From: Sva-07 sp963715825 | GTDB lineage: Bacteria > Actinomycetota > Acidimicrobiia > Acidimicrobiales > Ilumatobacteraceae | Reading direction: 5' to 3' | Assembly: GCA_963715825.1 (NCBI GenBank) | Contig: CAVQSI010000002.1 | Span: forward strand, 62,001-126,000 | Length of the DNA stretch: 64,000 nt | In this document: positions 50,543 to 58,795 of the stretch, piece by piece | Layout of the letters: each line of letters opens with the position of its first letter | Position numbering within the stretch: the stretch's first letter is position 1 | Program-made: the position numbers and the translations under genes | Notes under the pieces: generated by a model | The model's database searches: none | What the model saw: the letters and a program-made list of their open reading frames with translations, nothing else | Told to the model about the DNA's origin: nothing

Positions 50543-53362
50543 TCAGTAGCGGCGACTCGCCCCGGGCGCGCCGGCGACTAGTCGACCGTCACCGGCCGGC
50601 GAATCGTCGAACGCCACGGCGAACCCGAGCTGCGCTCCAGCTGGAGGAGGCGATCCGCCGAAGTCCGCCGACAGCGGTGGGCCGACGAGCCAGAAGCCGC
50701 CCTCGCCGGAGATGAGCGACGCCAAGTACACCCGGCCCTGTCCACCGACCGCGCCCGGCGCACCGATCGCGAGGCTGTCGTCGTCGATCCATGCGACCGA
50801 GGCGCCGAATTCGTTACCGAAACCATCGCCCTCGGCCTCGATCCAACCGCCGACTTGCGACCACACACCTCCGCTGAGCCTGAAGACCCACACCCGACCT
50901 TCGTCCACGCGAGCCGACTCGCCGACCGCAAGCAGGTCGCCCCGCAGATCGAGCGCATTGCCGAATCGGGCGCCGAACTCGGGGGACGGCGACGGGATCG
51001 TGGCGGTCAGCACCCACGGCGACCCGCTGTCCGTGCGCTCGTAGACGTACACCACACCGGCGTCCTGCGCTCCGACGTCGGCATTCGGTGCCGACACCGC
51101 CATGCGGTTGCCCTCGAGTCGCGACCGCCTGGCCGAACCGCTCGCCCACGGTGGCGCGACGAGCGCGTCGCTGCCACCGATGACGGCGACGTTGGAGAAA
51201 CTGCTCGTATTGCCTGCGGCGTCGGTGGCGGCCGCCACGAGCGGGTCGCCGTCGGCGAGCGAGAGCGCAACCGCTGCGCCGAGAACAATCGAGTACGAAC
51301 CGGGGCCGGTCGCAGTGGTCGTGTCGCGTCGAATGAAGCGCGCGCCTTCGCCACTGGCGCCGGAGTCGGCTTCGAAGATCTCGACGGTGATCGGATACGC
51401 GCCGAGATCAGCGGTGTCGATCGAGAAGTCGACGACGACGTTGGCGCCGTCGATCCGAGCCCCGGAGAGCACCGGCTGGTTCTGGCCGCGGTTGGCGCCT
51501 TCATCGACGTCGCCAGGATCGTTGACCGCCGCGCCGGCAATGACGATGCCGCGATCGAGATTGTCGCGGATGACGTTCGCCCCACCGATGCGGTTGCCAG
51601 TGCCGGACAAGACGACGACGCCATTGTTGTTGTTCGCAATCAGGTTGCCCTGGCCGCCCAACCCGCCGATCACCGTGTTCGTGCCACCGCGGATCGCGAT
51701 GCCACCCCAGTTGCCCGAGTCCGTGTTGGTGCCCGACTGGTTGTTGCCGAGCGTCGCACCCGCCACACCGAAGCCGACACCGATCCAGTTGGCGAGGATT
51801 GCGGTTCCAGAGCTGTTCGTGCCGATGGAGACGCCTTCACCGTTGTTCCCGGTGATCGTGTTGCGCCCGTTCAGAAAGCCGTTGCCGATCTGGTTGCCGG
51901 TTGCGGTCGCGGTGTCGGCGCCGCCGCTCGAGCGGATGATGATCCCGGTTCCGTTCGCGACCGACGCGGTGCCTCCTGCGTCAGTGCCGATCAGGTTGCC
52001 GAGGATGACGTTGTCGTCGGCGTCGCCAACGATCGAGATCCCACCGCCGTTGCCAGAGATCAGGTTACGGTCCGCCGGGTTGAGACCGCCGACGACGACG
52101 TTGTTCGCCCCGTCGATGAGGATGCCATCGATGTGGCCGAAGTTCCCGGTGTCGTCTGCGCCGATGTAGTTGCCGGCGATCGTGGTGCCGTCGCCAGCGG
52201 CGATGCCGGTGGCGAAGCTGAGGATCGACAGACCGCGGACCGTCGAACCGGTCGAGGCCGACAGATCGAGGCCGACGGCGCCGGCGCCCGGACCGGTGCC
52301 AACCAGTCGCACGCCCGGCACTGCGTTGATCGTCACGACTGCGCTGTTGGTGGGCGACGAGCCGAGCTGGGTGAAGCCGTCGATCGTGACGGTCTCGGTC
52401 ACGACGGGCAGGGCCGTCGCCGGGCTGATCGTGTGCGGGCCGGGGTCGGTGATGTCGAACGCGATCTGGTCCGGACCCGCCAGCGCGTTGGCCTCCTCGA
52501 TCGCCGCGCGGAGGGTGCAGCCACCACCCGTCGCCACGCAGGACCCGTCGCCCGGAAGCGTGTCGCCGGTGTCACCGGTGTTCGTGACGATCAGCGATCC
52601 GCAGGTGCCGGCCCGCACCGCGAAGTCGTCGAGCTCGACGCCCTGCCCACCGAAGAACACGTGCCCGAGGCTCGGGCGCACAGCCGGGTTCTGGGCGAAC
52701 GCGTACGAGCGCACGTCGACCGTGGGGCCGAACTGGACACCATCGGCGAACGCCCGGACCTCCTCGGCGAACCGATCGTACGACAGCTGCAACGTGTACG
52801 GGCCGGTGCCGAGGCCCTGGCCACCCTGGTTGAACACCTCGGTGCCCGCCGCGTCGACGGTCGGCGAGGTCAGCAGCGTCAGGTTGTCTGCGAAGCTTCC
52901 CCCGAACTGGCCGAGGCTGCGGGCCACCACGGCCGGGCCCTGCTGTGGGAAGTCGCCGTCGCCCCCGGCCAGTCCTCCCGGCCCGAAGCCGAGGTAGGCG
53001 CGGTTGTCGCCTGCGCCGACGTAGCCGGCGACGGTGACCTGCGCGCAGAACGATGCGGTGTGGAACGTATTGTCACGGGTGCGGACGACGTTGTTGTTGC
53101 TCGACGGCATGGTGACCACGCCGCCGTCGACATCGGGCAGACCTGCGAGCACCTCGTTGTCCTCGCCGAGCGCCTCGGTGAAATCCTCGGTGAAGTAGGT
53201 GCCAGCAGCTGTGGCCACTCGGGCCGGCGCAGCGACGGCGACGAGCACCGAGGAGGCGACCAGGGCGAGGAGCAGGCTCAGCGAGACCGCCCGTCGTGGG
53301 CGATGTCGCCCAGGCCTGTGTCGGATCGTCCCGGATGTGTACTGCGTCCCCGGATCCTGCAT
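50543..53362 (-). CDS. Giant secreted protein: signal peptide, lectin-like domain, CSLREA beta-helix, FG-GAP-like repeats (N-terminal part)
   Basis: A long Arg/His-rich N-terminus leads to RRAVSLSLLLALVASSVLVAVA and a cleavage region ending near ARVATAAG. A beta-sandwich domain (about residues 55-230) is followed by GDGSCVATGGGCTLRAAIEEAN, the CSLREA motif of secreted beta-helix proteins. Parallel beta-helix turns follow (GNLIGTDAGG, GNYIGADDTG, NRIGGANVIRDN). FG-GAP-like repeats complete it (FGARFGNALDLRGDLLAVGE, FGNEFGASVAWIDDDSLAIGAPGA). Near 51150-51110 a short stretch is shifted and then restored; the hidden frame reads ERFGQAVA, which restores the repeat. ATG 53362 is a choice; ATG 53410 and GTG 53443 are also open. 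The frame ends at 50543 by an extra base, not a true end. Confidence 0.7.
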   Translation of the reverse strand: MQDPGTQYTSGTIRHRPGRHRPRRAVSLSLLLALVASSVLVAVAAPARVATAAGTYFTEDFTEALGEDNEVLAGLPDVDGGVVTMPSSNNNVVRTRDNTFHTASFCAQVTVAGYVGAGDNRAYLGFGPGGLAGGDGDFPQQGPAVVARSLGQFGGSFADNLTLLTSPTVDAAGTEVFNQGGQGLGTGPYTLQLSYDRFAEEVRAFADGVQFGPTVDVRSYAFAQNPAVRPSLGHVFFGGQGVELDDFAVRAGTCGSLIVTNTGDTGDTLPGDGSCVATGGGCTLRAAIEEANALAGPDQIAFDITDPGPHTISPATALPVVTETVTIDGFTQLGSSPTNSAVVTINAVPGVRLVGTGPGAGAVGLDLSASTGSTVRGLSILSFATGIAAGDGTTIAGNYIGADDTGNFGHIDGILIDGANNVVVGGLNPADRNLISGNGGGISIVGDADDNVILGNLIGTDAGGTASVANGTGIIIRSSGGADTATATGNQIGNGFLNGRNTITGNNGEGVSIGTNSSGTAILANWIGVGFGVAGATLGNNQSGTNTDSGNWGGIAIRGGTNTVIGGLGGQGNLIANNNNGVVVLSGTGNRIGGANVIRDNLDRGIVIAGAAVNDPGDVDEGANRGQNQPVLSGARIDGANVVVDFSIDTADLGAYPITVEIFEADSGASGEGARFIRRDTTTATGPGSYSIVLGAAVALSLADGDPLVAAATDAAGNTSSFSNVAVIGGSDALVAPPWASGSARRSRLEGNRMAVSAPNADVGAQDAGVVYVYERTDSGSPWVLTATIPSPSPEFGARFGNALDLRGDLLAVGESARVDEGRVWVFRLSGGVWSQVGGWIEAEGDGFGNEFGASVAWIDDDSLAIGAPGAVGGQGRVYLASLISGEGGFWLVGPPLSADFGGSPPPAGAQLGFAVAFDDSPAGDGRLVAGAPGASRRY

Positions 53363-53587
53363 GTCGTCGCCCCGTCGTTCGTGCCGGCCCCCACGCAGCT
53401 TCTGCGCCATGTCACCGAACCTGACAATGGCCAGGCTTAACACGGTCCTTCGACTGCAGCGCCAGTAAACCGCACGTGAAATGCGTCAGATGTGCCCGAT
53501 GTCGCACCGAGCGCCAACTCTTTGTGACCGCAATCTCACGCAGCGTGAATCGCCTTGCGGAGCGCCACACAATCCTGTGGGCTGACC
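53363..53587. other. 225-base spacer between the ABC ATPase gene and the giant secreted-protein gene
   Basis: It is visibly less GC-rich than its surroundings and should hold the promoter of the giant gene on the minus strand. CCACA-CAATCC-TGTGG (about 53566-53581) is a weak hairpin just past the ABC ATPase stop. No clear -35/-10 pair or operator was recognised. Confidence 0.4.
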
Positions 53588-54547
53588 TCAGGTCTTGTGC
53601 AGCACCTTCTCGCGGAACACGCGGGGGCTGTAGGCGGTGAGCACGACGTCGCTCGTGGCTCGCACCGACGCCGAGCGGGGGAAGCCGAGGAACGGTCCGA
53701 GTTCGCCGAAGTACTGGTCGGGGCCGAGCGCGGTGAGCGGCTCCTCGCCGCCGTCGGCGAGCACCCGGATCACCTCGACGTTGCCCGACTTGATCACGTA
53801 CACGAGGTCGGCGTTGTCGCCCTGCTCGAAGATCGACTCACCCGCCGCGTACGTGACGTCGTGCGTCGGGCGTTCCTCGTGCTGGTCCGGCGGCACCATC
53901 TGCACGATGCGGTCGGCGATCGGCACGAGCCGCGAGTCGTGCGTCGACACCACGATCATCCGCCCGTCGTCGCGCAGGCTCTGCAGCAACCGGATGATCG
54001 CCTCGGCCTGGATGTGGTCGAGGTTGGCGGTCGGCTCGTCGGCGAGCAGCAGCGGCGGGTTGTGGCCGAGCCCGCGGGCGACCGCCACACGTTGCATCTG
54101 GCCACCCGACAACCGGCTCGGAAGGTGCCCCGCCCGCTCGGCGAGGCCGACCTGTTCGAGCAGCTCGTCGGCGCGGGCGAACGACTCCTTGCGACTGTGT
54201 CCGGTCAGCGTCAACGGCACGGCGATGTTCTCGCGGGCGGTCAACGACGGGATCAGGTTGAACGCCTGGAACACGAACCCGATGTCCTCGCGCCGATAGG
54301 TGTCGAGGGCGTTGCCCTTCAGCGCGGTGACGTCGGTCTGCCCCATCGTGATCGTCCCGCTGGTCGGGGTGAGGATCCCGCCGAGGCACGACAGCAGCGT
54401 GGTCTTGCCGCAGCCGGACGGACCGAGCAGCACGACGAGTTCACCGGCTTGCGCCTCGAACGACAAGTTGTCGAGCGGGCGGATGGCGTAGCCGTCGTGG
54501 ATGAACTCGACGACGAGGTCGGTGACGGTGAGTGGTCCGATGGTCAT
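53588..54547 (-). CDS. ABC transporter ATPase (MacB/LolD-like) fused to a C-terminal cyclic-nucleotide-binding domain
   Basis: A 319-residue protein. ABC domain: Walker A GPSGCGKT at 42-49, Q-loop VFQAFNLIPSL near 92, signature LSGGQMQRVAVARGL at 146, Walker B LLLADEPTANLD at 166 and switch His203. Family traits match the MacB/LolD/FtsE-type exporters that pair with FtsX-like permeases. Residues about 230-315 are a cNMP-binding domain with YAAGESIFEQGDNADLVYVIKSG and a phosphate-binding cassette FGELGPFLGFPRSASVRA that keeps the Glu and the Arg of cAMP-binding cassettes. ATP-driven efflux could thus be gated by cyclic nucleotide. The start ATG 54547 overlaps the permease stop by 4 bases. An upstream frame extension is shadow. 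Confidence 0.92.
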   Translation of the reverse strand: MTIGPLTVTDLVVEFIHDGYAIRPLDNLSFEAQAGELVVLLGPSGCGKTTLLSCLGGILTPTSGTITMGQTDVTALKGNALDTYRREDIGFVFQAFNLIPSLTARENIAVPLTLTGHSRKESFARADELLEQVGLAERAGHLPSRLSGGQMQRVAVARGLGHNPPLLLADEPTANLDHIQAEAIIRLLQSLRDDGRMIVVSTHDSRLVPIADRIVQMVPPDQHEERPTHDVTYAAGESIFEQGDNADLVYVIKSGNVEVIRVLADGGEEPLTALGPDQYFGELGPFLGFPRSASVRATSDVVLTAYSPRVFREKVLHKT

Positions 54548-55584
54548 GCTGCCCCCGAGAATGCTTGCGACGGATCGGATCTGAGCACCTTGCGCATCCC
54601 GATGGCCCCCGCGGCGAGCGCCATCACCACCGCCAACAGCGGCAGCTGCCAGAAGGCGCTCGTCGGCACCGTGACCGGCAACGGGAACTGCGGGGCGAGG
54701 AAGATCTGGATGATCGCCGCCAGCGCTACGGCACCGAGGGCGATCAAGACGGCCTGCAGTGCCAGGCTGCCGAGCAGCGCCCTGTTCGGGGCTCCAACGG
54801 CCTTGAGCACGGCGAAGTCGCGCTGACGGTCGAGCGCCGACAGGTACACGACGGCACCCACGATGATCGCCGCCACGATCCACAGCAGCGCCCGCACGAG
54901 GTCGATCGAAGCGATCGCTCCGTCGAGCGGCTCGAGCGTTTCGCTCACCACTTCGTCGGACGGCATCGAGATCAGTCCGGGAGGAAGCGAGCCGAGGTCA
55001 CCGGCGACCAGTACGGAGCTGATCACCTCGGTCGACGTGAACGCGACCACCTGCGCCTCCGGCAACGTCAGGTACACGAACGGGATACCGGCGAGCACCG
55101 TGGTCGACTCGGTCACCCCCACCACCGTGACCGGGGCTCCCCCCACGGAGATCTCCTCGCCGACATCGATGCCGAGCGTTCGATCGGCCGTCGCCTCGCC
55201 CTCGGTCTCGGGAACCCGGCCATCGACCACCTGCGGAGCGCCGAGCCCACCGGGCTCGAACCCGACGAGCACCACCTCCTGGGCATCACCGTCCCATGCG
55301 GCGCTCGAGCGGGTGATCACGACGGCGGACTTCGTCGCTGCATCGACGGCGTCGAGCACCGCAGCGGGCATCACCGACACCGACGTGAACGGCGCCGACG
55401 CTCCTTCGGGAAGTACCCATTCGTCGGCGCCGAACTGCTCGACCGTCTCGGCCGGTTCGAGGTTGAACTGGTTGACGAGCCCGGTCATCACGAACAACAA
55501 CGCGAACACCACGGCGCCGAGGACCGTGACCACGACGAACCGCGTCTTGCGGTACACGAGATCTCGAAAGGTCAACAACAGCAT
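54544..55584 (-). CDS. FtsX/MacB-like ABC transporter permease (DevC-like)
   Basis: A 346-residue permease. One N-terminal helix (residues 16-37, RFVVVTVLGAVVFALLFVMTGL) is followed by a large extracytoplasmic beta domain (about 40-230) with VVVGVTESTTVLAGIPFVYLT. The C-terminal bundle of three helices contains IVAAIIVGAVVYLSALDRQRDFAVLKAVGAPN, the conserved coupling motif of FtsX domains (R-x-x-x-F-A-V-L-K-A-x-G), and ends KVLRSDPSQAFSG. It is the partner of the overlapping ATPase. Upstream it overlaps the patatin gene stop (TGATG at 55582-55586), so three genes form one operon. Such exporters act mechanically on envelope lipids, lipoproteins or peptides. Cargo unknown. Confidence 0.9.
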   Translation of the reverse strand: MLLLTFRDLVYRKTRFVVVTVLGAVVFALLFVMTGLVNQFNLEPAETVEQFGADEWVLPEGASAPFTSVSVMPAAVLDAVDAATKSAVVITRSSAAWDGDAQEVVLVGFEPGGLGAPQVVDGRVPETEGEATADRTLGIDVGEEISVGGAPVTVVGVTESTTVLAGIPFVYLTLPEAQVVAFTSTEVISSVLVAGDLGSLPPGLISMPSDEVVSETLEPLDGAIASIDLVRALLWIVAAIIVGAVVYLSALDRQRDFAVLKAVGAPNRALLGSLALQAVLIALGAVALAAIIQIFLAPQFPLPVTVPTSAFWQLPLLAVVMALAAGAIGMRKVLRSDPSQAFSGAA

Positions 55585-57746
55585 CAGGTAGCCCCCAGTT
55601 CACTTCTCGTCGACACCCACTCGGCCACGGTTTCCTTCGACGCGTGGTAGCCGGCCTCGGCCACCTCGCGCGTGCGCTCGAACTCGAGCATGCCGATCCC
55701 GGGCAGGTGCAGCGTCACCAGCAGATCGACCGAACCGGCCTGCATCGACTCGCGCTGGTGGCGGACCGAACCGGTCATCATGCTGCGCAACAACACCGAG
55801 GTGGCGCTCGGCAACGCAGAGCGTCCCGGCGTGATCGACGCCCACAGCGCCCGCACACCCGACACCGACATCCCGAAGTCGCTGTGTGCACGCGGCCCGA
55901 GATCCGGCGCCACGTCGACGGCGATGATCGTGCCGACCGTGCTGTCGTCGCGCATGGTCTCGAACGGCAGGTTGTTCAGGACCCCTCCGTCGACGAGCAG
56001 ATCGCCGTCGTACGGAACGGGTGGCAGCACTCCCGGGATCGCCAGGCTGGCGCGGACGGCGAGCGCGGTGCTGCCGCGCCGATGGACTTCGGGTCGGGAC
56101 TTCGTGAGGTTCGTCGACACGCAGTAGAAGGGCAACCAGAGGTCTTCGATGTCACGGCCGTCGAAGCTCTGCTCGATGTTGCGACTGATGCGCCCGCCCT
56201 TCAGCAGTGACACCACTGGGATCGTGTAGTCGAGCAAGCGGTGCGACTGCTGCTCGACGAGCGCCAGCAGCTCCTCTCCACGCGGCCCGAGTGCGATGGC
56301 CGATGCGATCACGGTGCCCATCGAGCAGCCGGCCACCTTGTCGACCGGAACACCGTTCTCGATCAGGGCCTGGAGGACCCCGAGGTGGGCGAACCCACGA
56401 GCCCCGCCACCACTGAGCACGAGGCCGTAGCCGTGCCCGCTGGCCAGCCGTGCGAGCCGGGCGACATCGTCGGAGGAGCCGCTGCGGACGTGCACCACGT
56501 CGTCGATGCCCCACGGGGCGATCAGTTCAGCGGTGCCGCGCGGACGCTCGGTTCCGGCCGGATGCAGCACGGCGAGCATGCGCGCGACGTGACCGGCGTC
56601 GGCGATCGTGGAGAAGATGTCGGCGATCAACGCCCGTTCGGTGGCGTCGGGGTTCGGCGAGCACACCACGACGACCCGATCGGCCTGACGCAACGCCCGC
56701 CGGGTCCACGCCGTCACGTCGGCGTCGGTCTGCAACACGACGTGGTCGTTGCCGACGTCGGCTTCGTGCATGAACTCGGCGAGCCGAGGGACACCGACGT
56801 TGTCGGTCGAGACCTGGGAGATCGCCGTGCGGTTGAGCACCCGGTCGACGCGGTCGCTCGACAGGTGCTTCGTGGAGCCGAAGCGGGCGATTTCGGTGGC
56901 CATCTCCGCCACCAACGCGTCGGCATCACACTTCGCGGTCACGGCGACGGTCAGCGACGACGCCCGGTCGAAGCGACGCTGCGACGGGCTGCGCAACCGG
57001 AGCAGGATGCGACGCGTGACGTTGAGCATCATCGCCGGTGAGACGGCGACCAGTTCCTCGAACGTCGCCGCCGAGAACGACGCCAGCGTCGTGTCGCGAA
57101 CGGCGCGCACCGTGGCGGACCGAGGCGTCCGATCGAGCAGTCCCAGCTCACCGACCACCTCGCCACGACCGAGTTCGGCGACCAGCCGCTCCTCGTTGTC
57201 GGCGACGACGTGCACCGACACCCGACCGCCGACCACGAAGTAGGCGGCGTCGGCCTCTTCGCCCTGCTCGAACAGCACCTCGCCGGCTTCGAGACGGCGC
57301 CAGCCGACACGGTCGACGACCTGCTGGACGATCGCCTGATCGGTGCTGCCCATCAGCTCGGTGACCATCGTCGCGACGTTGGTGCGGTCGACGCGCTCGC
57401 GAGCTTCGTCGGACACGCTGTCGGCCATCTCGGGGTGTGCGTTGAGCCAGTCCTCGAAGTCGGCGCGCTCGATCTCCAACACCTCGACCGGCCCGATGGC
57501 GGTGAGCGTGGCGGTGCGCAGACCGCCGGCGACGACGGTGACCTCGCCGATCACGTGACCGGCTTCGACGGTGCCGACGACGACGTCACCCTGCGGCGTC
57601 GCCTTCGACGCAGCCATCCGCCCGGACTCGATGAAGTACACCTTGTCGGCGGCGTCGCCCTGCTCGACGAGTACCTCACCATCCGCCAGCGAGACCGCGC
57701 GAGCGTGCGCCGCCAAGTCGTCGAACAGCTCGGTCTCCGGTGTCAC
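55584..57746 (-). CDS. Patatin-like phospholipase with two N-terminal cyclic-nucleotide-binding domains (NTE-like)
   Basis: A 720-residue protein. cNMP domain 1 spans about residues 5-110 (cassette IGEVTVVAGGLRTATLTA) and domain 2 about 130-240 (VGELGLLDRTPRSATVRA). A linker region of Rossmann character spans 260-435 (LTVAVTAKCD, ADRVVVVCSPNPDATERALI). The patatin domain has the oxyanion loop GGGARGFAHLG at 446-456, nucleophile GCSMG (Ser475) and the DGG motif (Asp586). The catalytic dyad is intact. The plan equals human neuropathy target esterase and mycobacterial relatives, which are lysophospholipases. It is upstream of, and overlaps, the permease gene. ATG at 57746 follows a spacer of 126 bases. 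Activation by cyclic nucleotide is inferred from domains. Confidence 0.92.
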   Translation of the reverse strand: MTPETELFDDLAAHARAVSLADGEVLVEQGDAADKVYFIESGRMAASKATPQGDVVVGTVEAGHVIGEVTVVAGGLRTATLTAIGPVEVLEIERADFEDWLNAHPEMADSVSDEARERVDRTNVATMVTELMGSTDQAIVQQVVDRVGWRRLEAGEVLFEQGEEADAAYFVVGGRVSVHVVADNEERLVAELGRGEVVGELGLLDRTPRSATVRAVRDTTLASFSAATFEELVAVSPAMMLNVTRRILLRLRSPSQRRFDRASSLTVAVTAKCDADALVAEMATEIARFGSTKHLSSDRVDRVLNRTAISQVSTDNVGVPRLAEFMHEADVGNDHVVLQTDADVTAWTRRALRQADRVVVVCSPNPDATERALIADIFSTIADAGHVARMLAVLHPAGTERPRGTAELIAPWGIDDVVHVRSGSSDDVARLARLASGHGYGLVLSGGGARGFAHLGVLQALIENGVPVDKVAGCSMGTVIASAIALGPRGEELLALVEQQSHRLLDYTIPVVSLLKGGRISRNIEQSFDGRDIEDLWLPFYCVSTNLTKSRPEVHRRGSTALAVRASLAIPGVLPPVPYDGDLLVDGGVLNNLPFETMRDDSTVGTIIAVDVAPDLGPRAHSDFGMSVSGVRALWASITPGRSALPSATSVLLRSMMTGSVRHQRESMQAGSVDLLVTLHLPGIGMLEFERTREVAEAGYHASKETVAEWVSTRSELGAT

Positions 57747-57833
57747 CCCGTCCCCTTCTTCGTTGCGTCAGCGCAGCTCCCCACGCACCCCGACTGACAG
57801 TAGCCACACCGCGTGAGTCGCCAGGCACCCCGC

Positions 57834-57883
57834 CGTTCTGTGAACTCGTGCGGGAACGACTCCCAGACGAGTTCACGAGAACG
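57834..57883. terminator. Hairpin at the 3' end of the cyclase gene
   Basis: CGTTCTGTGAACTCGT (57834-57849) pairs with ACGAGTTCACGAGAACG (57867-57883), one unpaired base, 17-base loop. The arm overlaps the cyclase stop codon (57873-57875), the same arrangement as at 16831-16870. It separates the cyclase gene from the patatin-permease-ATPase operon. Read-through is possible because all genes run the same way. Confidence 0.6.
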
Positions 57884-58394
57884 ATGGGTGGGTGGTGAGT
57901 TCGTCGAGGCGGCGCCGGCTGTCGGTGAGATCGAGGTCGCCAATGGCGGCACGGGCCGCGTCGAGGTGCGTCGTCGCCTCGGCGGTGAGATTGCGCCGCA
58001 GCAGCGACTCGGCCCAGTCGAGCTCGGTGCGCGCCACCCACGTCGGCGAGCGGATCGCCGCGTGCTGCTCGACGGCGCGGGCGAAGTAGTGGTCGGCGCG
58101 ATCGGGTTCGTCGAGCGCGTCGTACAGCAGCGCGAGCAGGCGGTCGGCGGCGCCGAAACAGATCCCGCCGGTGCCGACGTGGACGCCGGACATCGGCTCG
58201 ATCTCGTCGATGAATCGGCGGCATCGCACCCGGTCGCGCAGTGAGGCCACGATCTCGGCCCAGTAGGCGATCACGATCGAATGGCCGGCGTCGTCGGACA
58301 GCTCCTCGCCGTCGAGCCGGTCGAGCGCCTCGATCACGTCGTCGATCTCGCCCTTGCGCGAAGCGGATGTAGGCGGCGATCGCCACCCCGGCAC
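57873..58394 (-). CDS. C-terminal TPR part of the cyclase-ATPase protein (frameshift fragment)
   Basis: Sense runs from about 58360 (KGEIDDVIEALDRLDGEELSDD) to the stop at 57873. Helical TPR-like repeats are visible, for example AADRLLALLYDALDEPDRADHYFARAVEQHAA and ELDWAESLLRRNLTAEATTHLDAARAAI. Between about 58550 and 58360 the protein is carried in another frame (LAAEAVTMLTPMGVPEATNYV, then VAIAAYIRFA). The joins at 58550 and 58360 are each one extra base. It is the end of a protein starting at 61175. Confidence 0.65.
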   Translation of the reverse strand: MPGWRSPPTSASRKGEIDDVIEALDRLDGEELSDDAGHSIVIAYWAEIVASLRDRVRCRRFIDEIEPMSGVHVGTGGICFGAADRLLALLYDALDEPDRADHYFARAVEQHAAIRSPTWVARTELDWAESLLRRNLTAEATTHLDAARAAIGDLDLTDSRRRLDELTTHPSFS

Positions 58395-58795
58395 CGGCGT
58401 GATGACCCACCTGCCCGGCAGTTTCCGCGAGCCACCCCAACTGGTCGAGCGTACCGCGCTCGCGGGTGTTCGCGAGCGTGGTCGTGGTGACGTAGTTCGT
58501 TGCTTCGGGCACCCCCATCGGTGTCAGCATCGTCACCGCCTCGGCCGCCAGACCGCTCGGCATCGTCGAGGCGTCCGTCGAGATTCGCCCTGGTGGATCG
58601 AACCACGGACGCAAACGCACCCGACCGAGTCGACTGGTGTCCTGCCGCCTCCACCAGCTCGTACGCTCGGGCCATTCCGTCACCGTCGTGCCACCTCATC
58701 GACAGGTAGAACAGGACCAGTTGTGCCCCCAGCCGCGCCGAAGGACTCAGGTCCTGCTTCGGGAGCGCATCCAACCAGACCGCACGATCACGCAC
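58334..58795 (-). CDS. Middle TPR part of the cyclase-ATPase protein (frameshift fragment)
   Basis: Sense covers about 58805 (YEQVRDRAVWLDALPKQDLSP) to about 58550 (STRANLDGRLDDAER); the rest is shadow. It has helical repeat sequence and no independent start signal. It follows the main frame through one extra base near 58800, where the upstream frame stops with SVRAGA while this one continues the helix. Confidence 0.6.
   Translation of the reverse strand: MRDRAVWLDALPKQDLSPSARLGAQLVLFYLSMRWHDGDGMARAYELVEAAGHQSTRSGAFASVVRSTRANLDGRLDDAERSGGRGGDDADTDGGARSNELRHHDHAREHPRARYARPVGVARGNCRAGGSSRRCRGGDRRLHPLRARARSTT

Larger units (their letters stand above)
38153..53362 (-). other. Composite: giant secreted multi-domain protein (about 5,070 residues, many frame breaks)
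   Basis: Successive minus-strand frames from 53362 to 38153 join end to end at single-base shifts, with no intergenic space, ribosome-binding site or signal peptide at the joins. Order: signal peptide; lectin-like domain; CSLREA-type beta-helix; FG-GAP-like repeats; second CSLREA beta-helix; carboxypeptidase-regulatory-like modules; NW-motif beta-solenoid; PLSSI pentapeptide array; LGDL solenoid; beta domain; caspase/gingipain-like domain; six PKD domains; C-terminal beta domain. No sortase signal or membrane helix closes it. I infer one secreted gene; a reader treating each frame as a gene would find about nine. Confidence 0.6.

Noticed and set aside
48514..50715. Plus-strand open frame of about 730 codons
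   Set aside because: Antisense shadow of the second CSLREA beta-helix; composition is Arg/Asp/Val-rich with no motif or ribosome-binding site.
50855..53440. Plus-strand open frame of about 860 codons
   Set aside because: Antisense shadow of the signal-peptide and beta-helix part of the giant protein.
57676..58683. Separate gene of about 335 codons
   Set aside because: Only about 58550-58360 reads as protein, and it is the missing link of the cyclase-ATPase TPR region; the rest is Arg-rich shadow.
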